DNA from: Zoogloeaceae bacterium
Lineage (GTDB): Bacteria > Pseudomonadota > Gammaproteobacteria > Burkholderiales > Rhodocyclaceae
Reading direction: 5' to 3'
DNA length: 8,470 nt
NCBI GenBank assembly: GCA_031267345.1
Contig: JAIRZG010000029.1
Location: 1-8,470 of the forward strand
A program made the position numbers and the translations under genes. The notes under the pieces are model-generated. The model worked only from the letters and a program-made list of their open reading frames with translations, was not told where the DNA came from and did no database searches. This document shows, piece by piece, positions 1-5,530 of the stretch. How positions within the stretch are numbered: position 1 is the stretch's first letter; each line of letters begins with the position of its first letter.

Positions 1-69
1 CCCAATATCCTTGGCGTCAAGCCGACCAAGCGCCCACTTCACCTCATCTGGAAAACTTCTCGCGTGCAT
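1..69 (-). CDS. Possible N-terminus of an unidentified protein, cut by the window edge
   Basis: On the minus strand an ATG at 69-67 opens a frame that stays open to the window edge, giving 23 residues beginning MHARSFPDEVKWALGRLD. The composition (charged, mixed hydrophobic, no low-complexity runs) looks more like a real protein than the competing plus-strand frame. The same frame has a TGA about 10 codons upstream, with a TTG between that could be an alternative start. No good Shine-Dalgarno is visible, only an A/G-rich AGAAAGA stretch. The gene would be transcribed in the same direction as hpt but lies beyond the hpt terminator. I do not recognise the family, and 23 residues are too few to assign one; it may also be a chance ORF. 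Confidence 0.3.
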   Translation of the reverse strand, partial: MHARSFPDEVKWALGRLDAKDIG

Positions 70-89
70 TATTTGATCTTTCTGTTGTC

Positions 90-115
90 CCAATCACGTT
101 TTACGACCAATCACG
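90..115. repeat. Two 9-bp direct repeats with 17-bp spacing
   Basis: CCAATCACG occurs at 90-98 and again at 107-115. The pair lies 20-50 bp upstream (minus strand) of the putative start codon at 69, in a locally AT-richer stretch. That position would suit an operator or activator site for that gene, but only two copies are present and the sequence matches no site I know. The function is inference. Confidence 0.35.
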
Positions 116-125
116 CGACATGCTG

Positions 126-170
126 AAAACAAACGTAGATTGGCTTGAGTTTGCAAAATCCAATCTACGT
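126..170 (-). terminator. Intrinsic terminator at the end of hpt
   Basis: A perfect 11-bp inverted repeat (133-143 and 160-170) encloses a 16-nt loop. Read on the minus strand, the second arm is followed at once by TTGTTTT (plus 132-126), the expected U-rich tail of a Rho-independent terminator. The hpt stop codon (TAG, 167-165) sits inside the first arm, so the stem forms right at the end of translation. The stem is only moderately GC-rich and the loop is longer than usual. On the plus strand no T-run follows, so termination should act only on leftward transcription. Confidence 0.75.
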
Positions 171-725
171 CCCGACCTCTGACGTTTTGGCCGCGTAAAT
201 CGCGGGCAGGTTGCGCCAGGCGCCGCAGATGTCCATGCCGAAGCCGAAAACAAAGCGGTCGGGGAGGGCAAGCCCCACAAAATCGGCCTGGACGGGTTTT
301 ACACGACCGGTTTCCTTGTCGGCGAACACCGCCGTCAGCACGCGCTTTGCGCCCATCTGCCGGATGCGCTTGCAGATGGCGCTGAGCGTGACGCCTTCAT
401 CGAGAATGTCATCCACCACCAGCACGACGCGATCTTTCAGGTTGATCCACGGGCCGCTGCGCCAGGTGAGTTTGTTGTGACCGCTGGTATTGTCGCCATA
501 GCGGCTGACGTGCAGGTAATCAAAATCCAGCGGAAAATCGAGCAGCGGCAAAAGCTGACCGACAAAGAGCGCCGCGCCGCTCATCACGCAGAGCACGACC
601 GGATTGTCGTCGCCGAGTTCCGCCTTGATCGCCGCCGCTACCCGCCTGACCGCGTGTTGCACCACGGCTTCCGAATGAATCAGTTCGGCGTCCTTCAGGA
701 GCGCCAGGGCTTCTTCACGATTCAT
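165..725 (-). CDS. hpt: Hypoxanthine/guanine phosphoribosyltransferase
   Basis: This 186-residue cytoplasmic purine-salvage enzyme transfers the phosphoribosyl group of PRPP to hypoxanthine or guanine, giving IMP or GMP. The type I PRTase PRPP-binding loop is clear at about residues 101-114 (VLVVDDILDEGVTL), preceded by the hydrophobic strand and VMSGAALF turn near 47-54 that contributes to the PPi site. A C-terminal segment near 157-177 (DRFVFGFGMDICGAWRNLPAIY) matches the purine-binding region of bacterial HPRTs. Length is normal for the family. The ATG at 725 has a GGAGG about 8 nt upstream. Only 18 bp separate it from galU, so the two are probably co-transcribed; the terminator at the stop codon closes the unit. 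Exact base preference (hypoxanthine or guanine) cannot be read from the sequence. Confidence 0.93.
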   Translation of the reverse strand: MNREEALALLKDAELIHSEAVVQHAVRRVAAAIKAELGDDNPVVLCVMSGAALFVGQLLPLLDFPLDFDYLHVSRYGDNTSGHNKLTWRSGPWINLKDRVVLVVDDILDEGVTLSAICKRIRQMGAKRVLTAVFADKETGRVKPVQADFVGLALPDRFVFGFGMDICGAWRNLPAIYAAKTSEVGT

Positions 726-743
726 GCGTTTTCCTCCAAAAGC

Positions 744-1607
744 TCATCGGGTTTTCAAATACGCGCCAAAGGCCGCGCCGACATCGGGGTGGCGCAGGCC
801 GAACACCACCGAGGCTTGCAGATAACCCAGCTTGGAGCCGCAATCATAGCGCGTACCGGCGTAACGATAGGCCAATATCCGCTCTTCCGTCATCAGCGCG
901 GCGATGCCGTCGGTCAACTGAATCTCGCCGCCCGCGCCCGGCCTGCCGGTTTCCAGATGATGAAAAATGCGCGGCGTCAGCACGTAACGCCCCACCACGG
1001 CAAGATTGGAAGGCGCTTTTTCCGGGCGCGGTTTTTCGACAATGGCGCTCACCTGCTCGACCCGTTCGGCAAGCGGACGAGAAGCGACGATGCCGTAACT
1101 CGCCGTTTCCGCCTGCGGCACTTCCTGCACCGCCAACAGGGAGGCATGATGTTCACCGTAAGCGTCCGTCATCTGCTTCAACACGGCGGGCTGCGCGTCC
1201 AGCAGGTCGTCGGCGAGAATCACGGCAAAGGGTTCGTCACCCACCACATCCCGGGCGCAGAGCACCGCGTGCCCCAGACCCAGCGCCTCGGCCTGACGGA
1301 TATAAACGCAATGCACCGAACGCGGCAGGATGTTTCTCACCACATCGAGCATCTCGGTCTTGCCCTTTTTTTCCAGTTCGGTTTCCAGCTCGAACGCCTT
1401 GTCAAAGTGATCCTCGATCGCCCGCTTGCTGCGTCCGGTGACGAAAATCAGTTCCGTAATCCCCGCCGCCACCGCTTCTTCCACCGCATATTGAATCAAC
1501 GGCTTGTCGACCACCGTCAACATTTCCTTCGGACTGGCCTTGGTCGCCGGCAAAAACCGCGTCCCCAACCCCGCCACGGGAAATACCGCTTTACGAATTC
1601 TTTTCAT
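744..1607 (-). CDS. galU: UTP-glucose-1-phosphate uridylyltransferase
   Basis: The 287-residue enzyme makes UDP-glucose from UTP and glucose-1-phosphate, supplying LPS, capsule, galactose and trehalose metabolism in the cytoplasm. The N-terminus carries the nucleotidyltransferase signature (GLGTRFLPATKASPKEM, residues 13-29), followed by DKPLIQYAVEEA near 34-45, the Mg-site region VILADDLLD, the substrate loop EKPRP, and GGEIQLTDGI, all typical of bacterial GalU. The reading frame stays open far upstream through the glmM region, but the start at 1607 is fixed by homology (MKRIRKAVFPVAGLG) and by a strong AAGGAGG six bases upstream. It follows glmM by 98 bp and precedes hpt by 18 bp. No defects are visible, and length is within the usual GalU range of roughly 280-300. 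Confidence 0.95.
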   Translation of the reverse strand: MKRIRKAVFPVAGLGTRFLPATKASPKEMLTVVDKPLIQYAVEEAVAAGITELIFVTGRSKRAIEDHFDKAFELETELEKKGKTEMLDVVRNILPRSVHCVYIRQAEALGLGHAVLCARDVVGDEPFAVILADDLLDAQPAVLKQMTDAYGEHHASLLAVQEVPQAETASYGIVASRPLAERVEQVSAIVEKPRPEKAPSNLAVVGRYVLTPRIFHHLETGRPGAGGEIQLTDGIAALMTEERILAYRYAGTRYDCGSKLGYLQASVVFGLRHPDVGAAFGAYLKTR

Positions 1608-1613
1608 GTCACG

Positions 1614-1620
1614 CCTCCTT
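1614..1620 (-). promoter_or_regulatory. Strong Shine-Dalgarno that fixes the galU start
   Basis: AAGGAGG on the minus strand lies 6 nt before the ATG at 1607. It matters because the galU frame is open for more than 900 bp upstream, so an ORF caller could place the start much too early. Confidence 0.85.
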
Positions 1621-1705
1621 ATGGCGGATTCATTGACCGCGCTTTGTAAAATTGGAAAAACGTAAGAATACCTGAACTGTTCCGCCAAAAATCCGGTTGT
1701 GCTAC

Positions 1706-3103
1706 TTATCCGCGCAAAACACGCGAAGCCGCAGCCTGTATCGCTTCCCGCACCGTCTGCGCCAAGGCGTTGGCTTCCGCCGCCACTTGCGCCGCATCCT
1801 CGCCTTCGACCATGACGCGCAGGAGCGGTTGTGTGCCGGAAGCGCGCAGGAGGACGCGACCGCGCGTTTTTCCGGCAACGGTCAAACGACGTTCTGTCGC
1901 GGCGACGGCGGCGGCGATGTCCGGATTTTGTCGCCATGACCCGTTTTTGGGCAGGTCGACATTGATGAGCTGTTGCGGGTAGAGGCGCACCGCGCCCAGC
2001 AAAGCGGCGACGGGAATTTGCGGCTGGCGGCGCAGCGCCGCCAGCACTTGCAGGGCGGCGACGATGCCGTCTCCCGTGCTGTGTTTGTCCAGACAAAGCA
2101 GATGACCGGAATTTTCGCCGCCGAAAAGCCAGCCTTTTTCCAGCAATTTTTCCACCACATAACGGTCCCCTACCGCCACGCGGATAAACGCGACGTTCGC
2201 GTTCGCCAGCGCGTGTTCGAGCGCCAGATTGCTCATTAGCGTTCCGACCACGCCCGCTACCGGTTGTCCTTGGCGCAGGCGTTCCGCGACCATGACGTAA
2301 AGCAGTTGGTCGCCATCGTAAAGGCTGCCATCCGGCCCGGCCATCAGCAGACGGTCGCCATCGCCATCGAGCGCGACGCCCAGATGCGCGTGATTTTCCC
2401 GCACGGCGTTTTGCAAGGCTTGCGGCGCGGTCGCGCCAAAACCGGCGTTGATGTTGAGGCCATTCGGTTCTGCGCCGATAACCTGCACTTCCGCGCCCAG
2501 TTCGTGAAAGACATCGGGCGCGACGTGATAGGCCGCGCCGTGCGCGCAATCGACCACCAGTTTCAGGCCGCGCAGATTGAGGTCATTGGGAAAGGCGCTT
2601 TTGCAGAATTCGACATAGCGCCCGCGCGCGTCGTCAATGCGGCGGGCGCGTCCCAATTGCGCGGAGGCGACGCAACTCAGCGGATTTTCGAGTTCCGCTT
2701 CAATGGCGCGTTCCACCTCGTCCGGCAGCTTCATGCCTTCGGCGGAAAAAAACTTGATGCCATTGTCGTCATAGGGGTTATGCGAAGCGGAAATCACCAC
2801 GCCCGCCTGCAAGCGCAGGGCGCGGGTGAGATAGGCGACGCCGGGCGTGGGCATGGGGCCGACCAGGGAAACATCAACGCCCGCCGCCGAAAATCCGGAT
2901 TCCAGCGCGGCTTCCAGCAGATAGCCGGAAACGCGCGTGTCCTTGCCAATCAGCACGGCAGGCCGCTCGCCCGACGGCAGTCCGCGCTGCGACACCAACA
3001 CCTTGCCCGCCGCATACCCCAGCTTCAACGCGAATTCCGGCGTAATCGGGAATTCGCCCACCTTGCCGCGCACACCATCGGTGCCGAAGTATTTTCTGCT
3101 CAT
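1706..3103 (-). CDS. glmM: Phosphoglucosamine mutase
   Basis: This 465-residue enzyme interconverts glucosamine-6-phosphate and glucosamine-1-phosphate on the path to UDP-GlcNAc for peptidoglycan and LPS. All four domains of the alpha-D-phosphohexomutase family are visible: the N-terminal KYFGTDGVRG; the catalytic loop SASHNP with phospho-acceptor Ser107; the metal-binding DGDGDR at 246-251; the sugar-specificity loop GGENSGH at 328-334; and the C-terminal phosphate-binding loop RASGTQPLLRVM starting at 420. In that last loop residue 425 is Gln, where GlmM proteins I know have Glu (SGTEP). The start at 3103 matches the family; its ribosome site is only GAGAAGG about 9 nt upstream. It follows folP, as in the common ftsH-folP-glmM arrangement, but with a 144-bp gap. 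Confidence 0.95.
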   Translation of the reverse strand: MSRKYFGTDGVRGKVGEFPITPEFALKLGYAAGKVLVSQRGLPSGERPAVLIGKDTRVSGYLLEAALESGFSAAGVDVSLVGPMPTPGVAYLTRALRLQAGVVISASHNPYDDNGIKFFSAEGMKLPDEVERAIEAELENPLSCVASAQLGRARRIDDARGRYVEFCKSAFPNDLNLRGLKLVVDCAHGAAYHVAPDVFHELGAEVQVIGAEPNGLNINAGFGATAPQALQNAVRENHAHLGVALDGDGDRLLMAGPDGSLYDGDQLLYVMVAERLRQGQPVAGVVGTLMSNLALEHALANANVAFIRVAVGDRYVVEKLLEKGWLFGGENSGHLLCLDKHSTGDGIVAALQVLAALRRQPQIPVAALLGAVRLYPQQLINVDLPKNGSWRQNPDIAAAVAATERRLTVAGKTRGRVLLRASGTQPLLRVMVEGEDAAQVAAEANALAQTVREAIQAAASRVLRG

Positions 3104-3247
3104 GTCCGTTTAACCTTCTCCCTTCTTTGCCATTTTTTTATTTCCGCGTCGTTGTAGAGTCCTGCGGAAAACTTGTATCAGCGGCTGTCAATTTATCTGC
3201 TTCCAATACAGCATGGCGATTTCGTCCCGGCATTTGCTGGATCGGAT
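3104..3247 (-). other. folP-glmM intergenic gap with a TTGACA hexamer
   Basis: This 144-bp spacer is long for the usually tight folP-glmM junction. On the minus strand it contains an exact TTGACA (plus 3191-3186), about 80 bp before the glmM start. No convincing -10 box lies 16-18 nt downstream, where the sequence reads TCCGCA. An internal promoter for glmM is possible but unproven, and I see no strong terminator after folP. Confidence 0.25.
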
Positions 3248-4117
3248 TCACGCGCCGGTTTTCGCGTTTTTCCCCTCCAGCGCGCGCCAGACGGTCAGCG
3301 CGTCACGGGTTTCAGCGACATCATGCACCCGGATGATGTTCGCGCCCTTTGCCGCCGCCATGACCGCCGCCGCCAGAGAAGCAGCCCGCCGTTCCGCCAC
3401 CGGACGCCCGGTGAGTTCGCCCAGCATCCGTTTTTTACAGACGCCGACCAGGAGCGGCAAGCCTCGCCGCTTCAATTCCGGCAGGTGGGCAAACAGTTCG
3501 AGATTGTGCGCCAGCGTTTTGCCAAAGCCGAAGCCGGGGTCAACGACCAGGCGTTCGTCATGAATGCCCGCCGTCCGACAGGCGTTGATGCGTTCCTCCA
3601 GAAAGCCGCCCACCTCATTCACCACATCGACATAGACGGGTTCTGTTTGCATGGTGCGCGGCTCGCCCTGCATGTGCATCAGGCAGACGCCGCAATCGCT
3701 GGCCGCTACCGCGTCCAATGCGCCGGGGCCGCGCAGGGCGTTGATGTCGTTGATCATGTCCGCGCCAGCGACCAGCGCCGCCTGCATCACTTCCGGCTTG
3801 CAGGTGTCGATGGAGACGGGAATCTTCCAGTCGCGCACCACCTCCAGCACTGGCAGCAGACGATCCAGTTCTTCCTGCAACGAAGTCGGTTCCGCGCCGG
3901 GGCGGGTGGATTCCGCGCCCAGGTCGAGCATGTCCGCTCCCGCTTCCCATTGAGCGCGGGCATGGGCAATCGCCGCCGCCGTGTCCCGTCCCAACCCGTC
4001 GCCGGAAAAGGAATCGGGCGTGAGATTGACGATGCCCATGATCAGCGGGCGATCCGAGGGAAGATTCAGGGACAAATCAAAACGCCCGCAACAAAATTTT
4101 CGCTCTGCAAATGACAT
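3248..4117 (-). CDS. folP: Dihydropteroate synthase
   Basis: The 289-residue TIM-barrel enzyme condenses 6-hydroxymethyl-dihydropterin pyrophosphate with p-aminobenzoate in folate synthesis and is the sulfonamide target. Recognised motifs in order: IMGIVNLTPDSFSGDG (pyrophosphate loop, about 26-41), DLGAESTRPGAEP (65-77), SIDTCKPEV (102-110), MINDINALRG (121-130), LMHMQGEPRTMQ (146-157), VDPGFGFGKT (192-201), LLVGVCKKRMLG (222-233) and IIRVHDV (261-267). By comparison with E. coli DHPS, Lys229 and Arg263 align with the pterin/pyrophosphate residues Lys221 and Arg255. Two positions that are Ser in E. coli (SIDT-S-KP and VG-x-S-RK) are Cys here (106 and 227). The start at 4117 lies 3 bp after the adenosyltransferase stop, so the two are very likely translationally linked. 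Confidence 0.95.
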   Translation of the reverse strand: MSFAERKFCCGRFDLSLNLPSDRPLIMGIVNLTPDSFSGDGLGRDTAAAIAHARAQWEAGADMLDLGAESTRPGAEPTSLQEELDRLLPVLEVVRDWKIPVSIDTCKPEVMQAALVAGADMINDINALRGPGALDAVAASDCGVCLMHMQGEPRTMQTEPVYVDVVNEVGGFLEERINACRTAGIHDERLVVDPGFGFGKTLAHNLELFAHLPELKRRGLPLLVGVCKKRMLGELTGRPVAERRAASLAAAVMAAAKGANIIRVHDVAETRDALTVWRALEGKNAKTGA

Positions 4118-4120
4118 GAT

Positions 4121-4693
4121 TCAGCTTTCTTTCTGCGCTCCGATCACCCAAAGCACATCGTCCTTGCCCGCCGCGCGATTCAAAAAACGGGCGAGAATGA
4201 ACAGGAGGTCGGAAAGGCGGTTGATGTAGCGGCGCGCGTCTTCGGGAAGCGCGGCGGTTTCTGCGAGCGCGAGGAGACTGCGCTCGACGCGGCGACAAAT
4301 GGCGCGGGCAAGGTGGGCGAGCGCGGCGGCGCGGCAGCCGCCGGGCAGAATGAAATCTTTGAGCGGCGGCAGCTCCGCGTCAAAACGCGCCGCGTCGTTT
4401 TCCAGCGCCTCGACATGCGCGGCGCGAATCAAACGCCGCGCGTCGGGCAGCGCGGGAAAAGAGAGTTCGCCGCCCAGATTGAAAAGCTGGTGCTGGATGT
4501 CGGTGAGCGTCACGCGCGCGTCGGCGGGCAGGTCGGGTTCCGCCAGCAACAGGCCAAGCGCGGAATTGAGTTCGTCGACCTCGCCAATGGCATGGATGCG
4601 CGGGCTGTTCTTGGCGACACGTTCGCCGTTGCCCAAGCCGGTTTGTCCCTTGTCGCCGGTACGGGTTATGATCTTTGCAAGTCGATGCGCCAT
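4121..4693 (-). CDS. pduO: PduO-type ATP:cob(I)alamin adenosyltransferase
   Basis: The 190-residue protein should transfer the adenosyl group of ATP to Co(I) corrinoids, giving adenosylcobalamin (PduO/MMAB family, unrelated to CobA/BtuR). The ATP-binding N-terminus TRTGDKGQTGLGNGERVAK spans residues 10-28, followed by the conserved helix IHAIGEVDELNSALG (33-47), FNLGGELS (71-78), FILPGG (114-119), RRVERSL (134-140) and YINRLSDLLFILARFLN (156-172). These are the helical-bundle residues that bind ATP and corrinoid in the trimer interface. The frame is open further upstream, but the start at 4693 fits the family N-terminus and has AGGAAA about 8 nt before it. It heads the leftward series directly before folP, and no B12 riboswitch is visible in front of it. 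Confidence 0.92.
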   Translation of the reverse strand: MAHRLAKIITRTGDKGQTGLGNGERVAKNSPRIHAIGEVDELNSALGLLLAEPDLPADARVTLTDIQHQLFNLGGELSFPALPDARRLIRAAHVEALENDAARFDAELPPLKDFILPGGCRAAALAHLARAICRRVERSLLALAETAALPEDARRYINRLSDLLFILARFLNRAAGKDDVLWVIGAQKES

Positions 4694-4710
4694 GAGCGGT
4701 TTTCCTGAAA

Positions 4711-4741
4711 ATGACAGATTGCCGTGCAAGGGCAGTATACT
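4711..4741 (+). promoter_or_regulatory. Candidate sigma70 promoter for the phosphatase-ATPase pair
   Basis: TATACT at 4736-4741 matches five of six bases of the -10 consensus. Upstream, ATGACA at 4711-4716 matches five of six bases of TTGACA but with a 19-nt spacer, longer than the preferred 17. Because the -10 lies in the palindrome CAGTATACTG, the minus strand carries the same TATACT box, though with no recognisable -35. Confidence 0.35.
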
Positions 4742-4779
4742 GTCACAGTTATGAACCATGTTCGTTATGAATGACTGCC

Positions 4780-4784
4780 AGGAG
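4780..4784 (+). promoter_or_regulatory. Shine-Dalgarno favouring the ATG start of the phosphatase
   Basis: AGGAG lies 5 nt before the ATG at 4790 but only 2 nt before the in-frame TTG at 4787. The normal spacing supports the ATG, making the protein 246 residues rather than 247. Confidence 0.7.
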
Positions 4785-4789
4785 TATTG

Positions 4790-5530
4790 ATGAATCTGAA
4801 ACTTGACGCCTGTATCGCGCAACATCAGGGAGACCGCAAGGAACAGCAGGACAGGCTGACGCTGGTGGCGCACCAGCGCGTTCCCGGCGTGATGCTGGCC
4901 GTCGTGGCGGATGGCATGGGCGGGCATACGGGTGGCGCGCTGGCGGCGGAACAGGTGATCCATACCTTGAGCGCCAACTTTCAGCAATGGGGCAACGAAG
5001 AAGACCCGCGCCTTTTCGTGGCGGAAAGCCTGAACGAAGTGCACACCATGATCAAGGCGTCACGCTTCATCAACGAAAAGGATCCGCACAGCACGGCGGT
5101 GCTCCTGATGTTGTGTCCGCACAACACGGTGCTGTGGGCGCATTGCGGCGACAGTCGCCTGTACGCTTTTCGCGGTCTGCATCTGCGGGTGCGGACGACG
5201 GATCATTCCTACGTGGAGCATCTGATCCAGACGGGCAAAATTACGCCGGAAGAAGCCGAGACGCATCCCAACCGCAATATCCTGCTCACCTCTTTGGGCG
5301 GACAGGAAACGCCGAAGGTGGATTTTGGCTCGCTGGAGGACGTGCAGGCGGGCGACAGTTTCCTGCTCTGCTCGGATGGGTTGTGGGGCTATTTCGATGA
5401 TTACGAGCTGGGCGCGATCATGGCGACAGGCAGTGTGCGCGAAGCCGCCAGCCAGCTTATCCGTCTGGCGCGCGCGCGCGGTGAAGGCAAGGGCGACAAC
5501 GTTTCCGTGGCGATCCTGAAATTCTCATGA
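4790..5530 (+). CDS. PP2C-type Ser/Thr protein phosphatase
   Basis: This 246-residue protein is a compact, soluble, metal-dependent PPM/PP2C phosphatase that removes phosphate from Ser/Thr residues of protein targets. The family motifs appear in order: GDRKEQQDR at 14-22 (metal residue Asp21), VVADGMGGHTGG at 38-49 (Asp41/Gly42), LWAHCGDSRLYAFR at 115-128, the SLGG turn at 168-171, LLCSDGLWGYFDD at 192-204 (Asp196) and KGDNVSVAIL at 234-243 (Asp236, Asn237). All metal-coordinating acids are present, so it should be active. There are no membrane segments or extra sensor domains. Its stop codon overlaps the start of the copper ATPase, implying translational coupling. No partner kinase is encoded in the window. 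The substrate is unknown; regulation of the ATPase or of a distant kinase is speculation. Confidence 0.92.
   Translation: MNLKLDACIAQHQGDRKEQQDRLTLVAHQRVPGVMLAVVADGMGGHTGGALAAEQVIHTLSANFQQWGNEEDPRLFVAESLNEVHTMIKASRFINEKDPHSTAVLLMLCPHNTVLWAHCGDSRLYAFRGLHLRVRTTDHSYVEHLIQTGKITPEEAETHPNRNILLTSLGGQETPKVDFGSLEDVQAGDSFLLCSDGLWGYFDDYELGAIMATGSVREAASQLIRLARARGEGKGDNVSVAILKFS

Larger units (their letters stand above)
4694..4789. promoter_or_regulatory. Divergent intergenic region rich in dyads
   Basis: The 96 bp between two divergent genes must serve both. It contains a perfect palindrome CAGTATACTG (4733-4742), the overlapping dyad ACTGTCACAGT (4739-4749), GAACCATGTTC (4753-4763), and a direct repeat GTTATGAA at 4748-4755 and 4764-4771. 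Such clustering is compatible with operator sites, but I cannot match it to a known regulator. The dyads are seen directly; a regulatory function is inferred. Confidence 0.45.

Noticed and set aside
90..115. CRISPR array or iteron origin
   Set aside because: Only two 9-bp copies, with no further units, spacers or replication gene.
477..1649. 390-codon plus-strand ORF antisense to galU and hpt
   Set aside because: His/Arg/Gln-rich translation without motifs, exactly opposite well-recognised genes; a GC-bias shadow.
1608..2549. Long upstream extension of the galU reading frame (601 codons in total)
   Set aside because: The extra part is Arg-rich, overlaps glmM out of frame on the same strand, and the true start at 1607 has a strong Shine-Dalgarno and the family N-terminus.
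3173..4114. 313-codon plus-strand ORF opposite folP
   Set aside because: Shadow of folP with no family motifs or ribosome site.
4733..4749. LexA-type SOS box
   Set aside because: CTG and CAG elements are present but not in the CTG-N10-CAG spacing of the proteobacterial LexA site.
4694..4789. Cobalamin riboswitch in front of the adenosyltransferase
   Set aside because: The whole spacer is only 96 bp, too short for a B12 riboswitch, and no B12-box-like sequence was seen.
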